Source of the DNA: DATKZS01 sp035527835 [NCBI: bacterium]
Lineage (GTDB): Bacteria; RBG-13-61-14
Length of the DNA: 13,874 nt
Assembly (NCBI GenBank): GCA_035527835.1
Contig: DATKZS010000034.1
Location: 1-13,874 of the forward strand
Direction: 5' to 3'
The position numbers were made by a program, and so were the translations under genes. Positions 1-5,550 of the stretch are shown piece by piece. Every line of letters begins with the position of its first letter. Positions within the stretch are counted from its first letter, which is position 1. A model generated the notes under the pieces. It ran no database searches. It had not been told where the DNA came from and was given only the letters and a program-made list of their open reading frames with translations.

Positions 1-143
1 GTGTAAAGCTCGAAGCGATTTCGCCGCGTCTCCCACCAGTCCACGGTGGCTTTCTGCCAAGCCGACGCCAACAGGTCGCTGGAAGGCCGGGCCGTCAAAT
101 ACGATATGACTGAGGTCTCGATGTAAACGGACTTTTTATCCAC
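1..143 (-). CDS. PIN-domain protein, VapC-like (5' part, runs off window)
   Basis: The first 47 codons of a gene leaving the window at base 1. The translation starts V-D-K-K-S and continues YIETSVISYLTARPSSDLL, then a WWETRRNRFELY stretch. This matches the N-terminus of a VapC-like PIN ribonuclease subfamily, in which the first acidic active-site position is the E of YIET. PIN proteins of this kind are usually Mg-dependent RNases, often toxins of type II toxin-antitoxin pairs. The GTG at 143-141 is the only reasonable start, because an in-frame TGA lies four codons upstream and no ATG lies between. A GAGGAAAAG stretch ending about 7 nt before it could be the ribosome site. No antitoxin gene lies directly upstream; a partner, if any, would be downstream, outside the window. 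The remaining catalytic residues are not visible, so toxin activity is inferred. Confidence 0.72.
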   Translation of the reverse strand, partial: MDKKSVYIETSVISYLTARPSSDLLASAWQKATVDWWETRRNRFELY

Positions 144-176
144 GCTCTCTTTTCCTCATGGCTCCCGCATAACCAT

Positions 177-182
177 ATTATA
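177..182 (-). promoter_or_regulatory. Putative -10 box for the PIN gene
   Basis: A perfect TATAAT on the minus strand, 34 nt before the GTG start of the PIN gene. No good -35 hexamer is visible 16-19 nt upstream, so the promoter may need an activator or may be fortuitous. Confidence 0.4.
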
Positions 183-268
183 CCCGAATTGGAGATGTTA
201 ATCGAAAGAACCTTGTGGTGGCTCCTCCTTCCTCAGTCTGATCGGATGATGATCGCTGTTCACGGAGT

Positions 269-288
269 CCACCGGTTAAAACCGGTGG
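269..288. repeat. Short palindrome CCACCGGTT-AA-AACCGGTGG
   Basis: A perfect 9-bp inverted repeat with a 2-nt centre, realistically an 8-bp stem with a TAAA loop. It lies 36 bp past the stop of the TM2-like gene and upstream of the PIN gene. No T-run follows on either strand, so it is not a clean intrinsic terminator. The form resembles REP-type extragenic palindromes. Only one copy is in this window. Confidence 0.55.
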
Positions 289-324
289 CACGGGCCTGTG
301 AGCGCGACTCGGGACTGCTCCGTC

Positions 325-546
325 TCAGGACTGATAGGCCCGGAAGGTGTTGATCTCGTTGCTGCGGCCATAGGCGGTGTAGGCGGCCAACAAGTGGCAG
401 ATCCATCCCAGGGTCCCGCCGGAGCCGATCCAGAATCCGGGGGTTATGATGAGCCAGAAGATTCCGCGCAGCCAGTCGCCGTTGTAGATCTGGCCGACGC
501 CGGGGACGATCAGGCTGGCAACCGTGGACGTGGTCGGGTTCCTCAT
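325..546 (-). CDS. Small TM2-like membrane protein
   Basis: A 73-residue protein. It has a short polar N-terminus, then SLIVPGVGQIYNGDWLRGIF (residues 11-30), a hydrophobic segment around 28-41 rich in aromatics, a glycine turn (GSGG), and a second hydrophobic segment around 45-58, ending AYGRSNEIN. The PG-x-GQIYNG signature followed by two membrane segments and an A-Y-x-A-Y-x-x-x-x-E ending is typical of small TM2-like proteins in many bacteria, whose function is unknown. The start is well supported: AAGGAGG lies 7 nt before the ATG and a TTGACA-type promoter lies further upstream. It appears to be a single-gene transcript, with no obvious partner. A longer plus-strand open frame over the same bases has no family resemblance and is taken as a shadow. 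Confidence 0.75.
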   Translation of the reverse strand: MRNPTTSTVASLIVPGVGQIYNGDWLRGIFWLIITPGFWIGSGGTLGWICHLLAAYTAYGRSNEINTFRAYQS

Positions 547-553
547 TTTCTTG

Positions 554-560
554 CCTCCTT
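554..560 (-). promoter_or_regulatory. Ribosome binding site of the TM2-like gene
   Basis: AAGGAGG on the minus strand, 7 nt before the ATG at 546-544. It is a near-ideal Shine-Dalgarno site and fixes the start of this small gene. Confidence 0.75.
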
Positions 561-573
561 TTCCCTTACTACA

Positions 574-601
574 ATTTTTGCATTGTTCGGGCGCATGTCA
601 A
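574..601 (-). promoter_or_regulatory. Putative sigma70-type promoter of the TM2-like gene
   Basis: The minus strand reads TTGACA (601-596), a 16-nt spacer, then AAAAAT (579-574), which matches TATAAT at four of six positions. Transcription would start about 20 nt upstream of the ATG, just before the Shine-Dalgarno site. The -35 is perfect and the -10 is weak. Confidence 0.45.
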
Positions 602-660
602 CTGCTCTCCGATGGAATAAACGACACGGCCGCGGCGTTTTCCCACGGAGCCGGGTCTTT

Positions 661-769
661 ATTTCGCCCTTTCAGGGCTGAGAAGGATATTAGGGGCGGC
701 GATATCCCAGGGTAGGCCGGGGACGGCCAACCCTGGGCTATCTTATTTTTGCCCTTTCAGGGCTAAAGA
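661..769. repeat. Composite palindromic element (REP/BIME-like)
   Basis: Two direct copies of GCCCTTTCAGGGCT (666-679 and 751-764), each a 5-bp stem with a TTC loop and each preceded by a T-rich stretch, flank a longer hairpin at 706-737. The central hairpin pairs CCCAGGGT-A-GGCC with GGCC-A-ACCCTGGG around a GGGGAC loop: 12 of 13 pairs, one A-A mismatch. This modular layout is typical of dispersed extragenic elements mobilised by REP-associated tyrosine transposases. It lies between the 3' end of the polyphosphate operon and the promoter of the TM2-like gene and may end or pause transcription from either side. No transposase is present. Confidence 0.65.
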
Positions 770-819
770 AGCAGAGCCAATTATGTTGAAACAGGACACG
801 ACGCGTGATGATGCGGTCT

Positions 820-2181
820 TTACATCTGGCGGCATTTAACTGAGAGGTCCCGGTTAAAAACCTGCTTTAGGAGGTCGCCTTTTTCCAGGGCCATTAGACG
901 CTCGTCCTCGGCTTGGCCGCGGCAGGCGCACTTGATGCGGATTTCCTCGGCTAGGACCTCGCAGGTGAGGCCCTTGATCAGGTCCTGGTGGGTGCGGTCG
1001 AGGGCGTCGGCCACGCGGAGGATGGCGGAGAGCGTCATGACCTTGTCCTGATCTTTGGTGCCGAGGGAGGCGAAGTGCTCGTGCTTTAAGCTGGGCAGGG
1101 TCTTTCTGTGGTAGCGGGCGATGGAGCCGATGATGATTTTTTCGCGGGCGTCGAAGGGCTCGAGCTCGGCTTCGAGGATCATGCGGAGCGAGGTTTTATG
1201 GTGTCCCTTGGTGCCTTCGGCCAGGCCGATGTCGTGGAGCATGCCGGCGATCTCCAGCCACAGGCGCTCTTCGGGGCCGAGCTGGTGGAGCGGCTTGAGC
1301 TGGTCGAAGAGGATAAGGGCGAGGCGGGTGGACTGCCGGGCGTGGGACTCCTCGTAGCCGGCTTTTTCCGCGAGCTTGAGCGCGGAGCGGAGCGCGGCGT
1401 CGCGTCCGCCGGCCTTGTCCTTCCGGGCCGGGATCGCGAGGTCGGCGGTGTCCTCGGCCGCGGAGTCGAAGCTGCGTCCGATCAGGAGCATTTGGGCGAA
1501 GGTCTCGGGCAGGCCGTGTTCGCGGATGGCCTGGGCCGCGGCCTCCACGTCGTACTTCACGCGGTAGTGTTGGACCTGGATGCTCTTCACGGTGATGTTG
1601 AGGATGGCGTAGGATGCGCGGGGGTCGCCGTCGTCGGGCCGGCCGACGCTGCCGGGGTTGATGAAATAGACGCCGGAGATCTCGCGGACAAAGGGCAGGT
1701 GCGAGTGCCCGCAGATGATGACGTCGGCCTCGGCGGCCGGGATCAGCTTGCGCAGGCGCTTTTTCGGCGTGTCGGGCGTCAGGTGTTCCTTCATGGACAC
1801 CGGGCTCGCGTGCACCAGGAGGATTTTCTTGCCCGCGGCCTCGAAGCGCTGCTCGGGCGGCAAGGCGCGCAGGTAATTGCGGCTGTCCTTGGACAGGTGC
1901 TCGTCGGACCATTTGAAGGAGAGCCACTTTTCCGGGGCCTTGGTTTTCTTCCATTCCTCTTTTTTGCGCCGGACCTGGAGGGTCTTGCGGTCGTAGTTGC
2001 CGATCACGCTCAAGGCCTTTTCTTTTTTCAGGCGCTGGACGACCTCGTCGGGGAATGCGCCGTATCCCACGAAATCTCCGGTGTTCCAGACGGCCTCGAG
2101 AGGATAGCGGCGGGCATGGGCGAGCACGGCCTCCAGGGCGTGGAGGTTGGCGTGCACGTCACCGATCAGGGCGACCTTCAT
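820..2181 (-). CDS. Metallophosphoesterase fused to Ppx-type HD domain
   Basis: A 453-residue, two-domain protein, third gene of the ppk1 operon. Residues 1 to about 200 are a YfcE/MJ0936-like metallophosphoesterase with all metal-site motifs: DVH (D8, H10), GDFVGYG (D36), GNYD (N62), VHASP (H124) and GHSH (H159, H161). Residues of about 260-450 form an HD domain: H280, MLHDIG (H316-D317), GHHK (H327-H328), ARYHRK (H358) and RVADALDRTH (D392). This pattern closely follows the C-terminal helical domain of Ppx/GppA exopolyphosphatases. The ATG at 2181 overlaps the CHAD stop as ATGA, implying translational coupling. A longer reading frame upstream gives only arginine- and proline-rich sequence lying inside the CHAD gene. 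Given the context, a polyphosphatase or a polyphosphate- or nucleotide-responsive phosphatase is inferred; the substrate is not shown by sequence. A cyclic-nucleotide or protein phosphatase is possible. Confidence 0.85.
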   Translation of the reverse strand: MKVALIGDVHANLHALEAVLAHARRYPLEAVWNTGDFVGYGAFPDEVVQRLKKEKALSVIGNYDRKTLQVRRKKEEWKKTKAPEKWLSFKWSDEHLSKDSRNYLRALPPEQRFEAAGKKILLVHASPVSMKEHLTPDTPKKRLRKLIPAAEADVIICGHSHLPFVREISGVYFINPGSVGRPDDGDPRASYAILNITVKSIQVQHYRVKYDVEAAAQAIREHGLPETFAQMLLIGRSFDSAAEDTADLAIPARKDKAGGRDAALRSALKLAEKAGYEESHARQSTRLALILFDQLKPLHQLGPEERLWLEIAGMLHDIGLAEGTKGHHKTSLRMILEAELEPFDAREKIIIGSIARYHRKTLPSLKHEHFASLGTKDQDKVMTLSAILRVADALDRTHQDLIKGLTCEVLAEEIRIKCACRGQAEDERLMALEKGDLLKQVFNRDLSVKCRQM

Positions 2182-3206
2182 GGCGCCACCCCTTCGGCGG
2201 CGGGCGGCGGCTCCGGCGGCGGCGGTGCTTCCACGGCCGCGGGCGGCGGCTCCAGGATTTGGGCGAGTCCGGTCCAGCGGCCTTCTTGGCGGGCCTTTTC
2301 CCACAGCTCCACGAATTCGCGGTAGCGTTTTTCGCGGAAGGCGCGGCGGTCCTGCTCCACGAACTCGATGCCGGCTTTGAGGCGGGAGAGGCCGCGGGCG
2401 TGGCCCTGGTAGGCTTGGGCCATGCGGCGCTCCTCTTCGCCAAAGCCGGGCAGTACCGCCAGCCAGACGTCGCAATCGTGGACGTCGCCGAGCATTTCCT
2501 GGACGGCGCGCACGGCCTTGAGCTCGGCCTTCAGGTTATGAGGATACCAGGCGGCGAAGACTTCCATGGCGTAGCGGAAGCGCTTGGCGGCGATGCGCAT
2601 CTGGTGGAGCTCTTTTTCGCGCTCCGGCTGGGTCACGTAAATCTCGAAGCCCATCATTTCTTCGAGTCGGGGAAGAATGGCGTCACGCGCGAGCGCCCGG
2701 GCCGCGGCGGACGGCCCGGCCTCGCCCGGATGCATGCGGAGGCTGATGCGCAGGCGCCGGGCCTCCTTCTCGATCTCGGCGAGCGCGCCGCCGGCCTGGA
2801 GGCGGTCCAGGGACTTTATCACCCGGCCTTGCAGTCTCTGGCGGCGCTGGGAAAGGCGGAGCAGGATGCGGGCCACTCCCGGGCCGCGCTGGTCCTTTTC
2901 CAGGCCGTCGGCCACTGTCTGGATGTAGTGGATCTGCACGTCGGTATCGCGGGCCTGGCCGAGCGCGCGGGTGAGGCGGCGGACGGGGCCGCGCCAATCG
3001 GCGGCCTTCTTGGGCGGGAAGCAGTCGGCGAACAGGGCGAGGCGCACGCGCAGCCTGCGGGAGGCGACCCTCATGCGGTGGATGTGCTCGAGGTCCCGGC
3101 CCGCGCGCACGCCCTCGATCTCCTTTGCCAGCGCGGCCAGTTGTTCGAGCAGCGACTCGGCGCCGAAGAGGGCATAGCCGGGATCGGCGGAACACTTGAA
3201 GGCCAC
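2178..3206 (-). CDS. CHAD-domain polyphosphate-binding protein
   Basis: A 342-residue protein from GTG 3206. CHAD domains are basic helical bundles that bind polyphosphate and often localise to polyphosphate granules. Two similar halves are visible. The first has HIHRMRVASRRLRVRLALF (41-59) with LGQARDTDV (82-90). The second has ELHQMRIAAKRFRYAMEVF (199-217) with EMLGDVHDCDV (237-247). These paired H-x-x-R and R-D-x-D/H-D-x-D signatures define the family. Residues of about 319-338 are a proline/alanine/glutamate tail, probably disordered. The GTG lies 1 nt after the ppk1 stop with an AGGGG site 6 nt before it. An ATG 28 codons upstream is in frame but falls inside ppk1 and adds sequence unlike CHAD. 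It should bind the PPK1 product and perhaps present it to the downstream phosphoesterase-HD protein. Confidence 0.9.
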   Translation of the reverse strand: MAFKCSADPGYALFGAESLLEQLAALAKEIEGVRAGRDLEHIHRMRVASRRLRVRLALFADCFPPKKAADWRGPVRRLTRALGQARDTDVQIHYIQTVADGLEKDQRGPGVARILLRLSQRRQRLQGRVIKSLDRLQAGGALAEIEKEARRLRISLRMHPGEAGPSAAARALARDAILPRLEEMMGFEIYVTQPEREKELHQMRIAAKRFRYAMEVFAAWYPHNLKAELKAVRAVQEMLGDVHDCDVWLAVLPGFGEEERRMAQAYQGHARGLSRLKAGIEFVEQDRRAFREKRYREFVELWEKARQEGRWTGLAQILEPPPAAVEAPPPPEPPPAAEGVAP

Positions 3207-3207
3207 G

Positions 3208-5355
3208 TCAGGCCCCTGATCCCCAGCGCTCCAGGAGCCACTGCTGGGAGTCCATCCCGGGCCCGCCGGGCGCCGGCTGCTTCCTTTCATAGGCGCCGTC
3301 GGGGGTGAGGACGCGGGCCTGGACGTTGTCCTGGAGATGGACGTTCAGGATGTCGGCGATGACCTGCTTCTTGAGCCGCGGATTGGATACGGGGAACATT
3401 ACCTCGACCCGGCGGTAGAGGTTTCGGGGCATCAGGTCGGCGCTGCCGATGAAGACCTCCTCCTGGCCCCCGTTATGGAAATAGAGGATGCGGGAGTGTT
3501 CGAGGAAGCGGCCGACGATGGAGGTGACGGTGATGTTGTCGCTGACGCCGGGGACTCCGGGCCGGAGGCAGCAGATTCCGCGGACCTGGAGGTCCACCTT
3601 GACCCCGGCCTGGGAGGCGCGGTACAGCGCTTTGATGGTTTTGCGGTCCACCAGCGAGTTCACTTTGAAGGCGATACGGCCTCCCCCTTGCCGTTGATGC
3701 AGCTCGATCTCGCGCTCGATCCTCCCGATGATCTCGTCGGCCAGGGCGCCGGGGGCGACGAGGAGCTTCCGGTATTTTTCCTTGGACGAGTAACCGGTGA
3801 GGGCGTTGAAGAGCTCGGAGGCGTCGGCGCCGATGGCGGGGTCGGCGGTGAAGAGGCCGATGTCGGTGTAGATGCGGGCGGTGATGGGGTTGTAGTTTCC
3901 GGTTCCGAGGTGGACGTAGCGCACGACGTTTTCTCCCTCGCGGCGGACCACGAGGCAGACCTTGGCGTGGGTCTTCAGACCGAGCAGTCCGTAGATGACG
4001 TGGACGCCCTCTTTTTCCAGGGCGCGGGCCCAGGCGATGTTGTTCTCCTCGTCAAAACGGGCCTTGAGCTCGACCACCACGGCGACCTGCTTGCCCTCCT
4101 GCCAGGCCTCCATGAGCGCGCTCACCACCGGCGAGTTCGGGCCCACCCGGTAGAGCGTCTGCTTGATGGCGAGCACGTCCGGGTCCTTGGCGGCCTGGCG
4201 GATGAAATCCACCACCGGGTTGAAGCTGTCGTAGGGGTGATAGACCAGCACGTCCTGGGCCTTGATCGCGGAAAAGATGTCGGGCGCCTGGCTGATGGCG
4301 GTGGGGGCGGCGGGGATGAAGGCCGGGTATTTGAGGTCCGGCCGGTCAATGCGGCAGAGCGCCATGAGGTCGGCGACGCCCAGGATCGAGTCGGTCGAGT
4401 AAACCAGGGCCGGCGCGATCTTGAGGTTATTGATGAGGATGTTCCTGATGCGGTCGGGCATGGTGTCATCAATCTCGAGGCGCACGGCGGTGCCGAAGTG
4501 GCGCATCTCGATCTCTTCCTCGATGGTGGAGAGCAGGTCGGCGGCCTCGTCCTCCTCGATCTCGATGTCGGCGTCGCGGGTGATCCGGAACGGGTACGAC
4601 GCGGTGATTTTCATGCCCGGGAAGAGCAGGTCCAGGTTCATGGCCACCACTTCCTCCAGGCGCACGAAGCTGGTGGCCTTCCCGCGGGAGGCGGCGGCGT
4701 ACTGCCAGAGCTCGCCCGGCTCGTCATCCGGGACCGGCAGGAAGCGCGGGAAAATGTCGGGAACCTTGAGGCGGGCGAACTTCTCGGCCTTGTCCTTGCC
4801 CTTGACCACCACGGCCAGGTTGAGGCTCAGGTTCGAGATGTGGGGCCACGGGTGCGACGGGTCGAAGGCCAGCGGCGTGAGCACCGGGAAGATCTGTTCC
4901 TCGAAATAATTGCGGAGCTGCGCCCGCTGCCTCTTGCCGAGGCCGTTGTAATTGAGGATGTGGATTCCGGCCTCGCCCAGCTTGGGCAGGACGTCATGGT
5001 TCCACAACTCGCATAATGTGTCCAGGTAAGTGAGAAGCACCCGGCGGATTTCCACGAGCTGCTCCGCCGGCGTCATGCCGTCGTTGGTCAGGTCCGAGAC
5101 CCCCGCGGCCTCCTGCTCGCGCAGGCCCGAGACCCGGATCATGAAGAACTCGTCGAGGTTGTTGGCGAAGATGGAGAGGAACTTGACCCGCTCCAGGAGC
5201 GGGGCCTCCGGGTTCATGGCCTCCTCCAGCACGCGCCAGTCAAAGCGCAGCCAGCTCAGCTCGCGGTTGATGTACAGGCCGGGGTCGTTAAGGTCAACGG
5301 CCGCGGCCTCGCCTTCATCCCGCTCGGGCAATTCCATGACTCGCTCTTTTTCCAT
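3208..5355 (-). CDS. ppk1: Polyphosphate kinase 1
   Basis: A 715-residue PPK1, slightly longer than the E. coli enzyme (688). It reversibly transfers the ATP gamma-phosphate to polyphosphate at the membrane or granule. Domain order is standard: N-terminal helices with YINRELSWLRFDWRVLEEA (28-46) and FLSIFANNLDEFFMIRVSGL (59-78), the head domain, then two phospholipase-D-like domains. By motif alignment with E. coli, the phosphohistidine is H463 in KTHAK, H482 is in VHLGTGNYN, H620 in FLEHSR matches the second catalytic histidine, and magnesium-linked arginines are R403 (LYRVG) and R433 (ARFDEENN). All key residues are present. Two starts are possible, ATG 5355 and ATG 5337 (M7); the first is used because AGGG lies 9 nt upstream. 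It is the first gene of a coupled three-gene operon with CHAD and the phosphoesterase-HD protein. Confidence 0.97.
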   Translation of the reverse strand: MEKERVMELPERDEGEAAAVDLNDPGLYINRELSWLRFDWRVLEEAMNPEAPLLERVKFLSIFANNLDEFFMIRVSGLREQEAAGVSDLTNDGMTPAEQLVEIRRVLLTYLDTLCELWNHDVLPKLGEAGIHILNYNGLGKRQRAQLRNYFEEQIFPVLTPLAFDPSHPWPHISNLSLNLAVVVKGKDKAEKFARLKVPDIFPRFLPVPDDEPGELWQYAAASRGKATSFVRLEEVVAMNLDLLFPGMKITASYPFRITRDADIEIEEDEAADLLSTIEEEIEMRHFGTAVRLEIDDTMPDRIRNILINNLKIAPALVYSTDSILGVADLMALCRIDRPDLKYPAFIPAAPTAISQAPDIFSAIKAQDVLVYHPYDSFNPVVDFIRQAAKDPDVLAIKQTLYRVGPNSPVVSALMEAWQEGKQVAVVVELKARFDEENNIAWARALEKEGVHVIYGLLGLKTHAKVCLVVRREGENVVRYVHLGTGNYNPITARIYTDIGLFTADPAIGADASELFNALTGYSSKEKYRKLLVAPGALADEIIGRIEREIELHQRQGGGRIAFKVNSLVDRKTIKALYRASQAGVKVDLQVRGICCLRPGVPGVSDNITVTSIVGRFLEHSRILYFHNGGQEEVFIGSADLMPRNLYRRVEVMFPVSNPRLKKQVIADILNVHLQDNVQARVLTPDGAYERKQPAPGGPGMDSQQWLLERWGSGA

Positions 5356-5378
5356 GATCGTGACCCTGTGCCAATATG

Positions 5379-5408
5379 ATTATGGCCCGATAATGCCGTT
5401 AATTACAA
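5379..5408 (-). promoter_or_regulatory. Putative ppk1 promoter
   Basis: The minus strand reads TTGTAA (5408-5403), 18 nt, then CATAAT (5384-5379). These match consensus at four and five of six positions. The start point would be about 15-18 nt before the ATG. A competing reading uses TATTTT (5412-5407) as the -10, 9 nt beyond the Pho-box-like repeat. Confidence 0.45.
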
Positions 5409-5421
5409 AATAAGCCGCGAT

Positions 5422-5439
5422 TGTCAGGACTGTGTCAGG
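5422..5439. promoter_or_regulatory. Pho-box-like direct repeat upstream of ppk1
   Basis: TGTCAGG occurs twice with an 11-bp period (5422-5428 and 5433-5439, plus strand). PhoB boxes are two 7-bp CTGTCAT-like repeats with a 4-bp spacer, so period and TGTCA core fit. Against it, the spacer (ACTG between the 7-mers) is not AT-rich, and the repeats are on the strand opposite to ppk1 transcription. A candidate only. Confidence 0.25.
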
Positions 5440-5469
5440 CCGGGTGAAAATTTTCCGCCGCAAGGCCAT

Positions 5470-5543
5470 GGTGGGCGGGACACTCCTGTCCCGCGCGACT
5501 TGCATTCAGGCGAGAGCGGCCCGACAGGAGTGTCGGGCCCACC
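5470..5543. repeat. Paired inverted palindromes (BIME-like), 74 bp
   Basis: Left unit: GGTGGG then CGGGACA-CTCC-TGTCCCG. Right unit: CCCGACA-GGAG-TGTCGGG then CCCACC. Each is a perfect 7-bp stem with a 4-nt loop, and the two units are inverted copies of one another, so the whole element can also fold into one long imperfect hairpin with ends GGTGGG/CCCACC. The 26-nt centre is unique sequence. It fills the gap between the GH94-like gene stop and the ppk1 promoter and could terminate transcription from the former. This head-to-head pair arrangement is typical of bacterial interspersed mosaic elements. Confidence 0.7.
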
Positions 5544-5550
5544 TATTACC

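Noticed and set aside
182-292. Short minus-strand GTG frame (37 codons) upstream of the PIN gene as an antitoxin
   Set aside because: It starts inside the palindrome, has no antitoxin-like sequence and ends at the -10 box.
298-681. 127-codon plus-strand frame overlapping the TM2-like gene
   Set aside because: No ribosome site and no family resemblance. Its C-terminus is a translation of the repeat element at 661-769.
1108-2325. Long plus-strand open frame opposite the phosphoesterase-HD gene
   Set aside because: Its translation is low-complexity G/A/V/L/E/D sequence with no family motifs, expected from the antisense of a high-GC gene. The minus strand carries clear domains.
2182-2475. 98-codon N-terminal extension of the phosphoesterase-HD frame
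   Set aside because: Arginine- and proline-rich translation lying within the CHAD gene. The family N-terminus (MKVALIGDVHAN) begins at ATG 2181, with an ATGA overlap.
3337-5016. 559-codon plus-strand open frame opposite ppk1
   Set aside because: Antisense shadow of a highly conserved ppk1 gene. The translation is rich in D, G and V without recognisable motifs.
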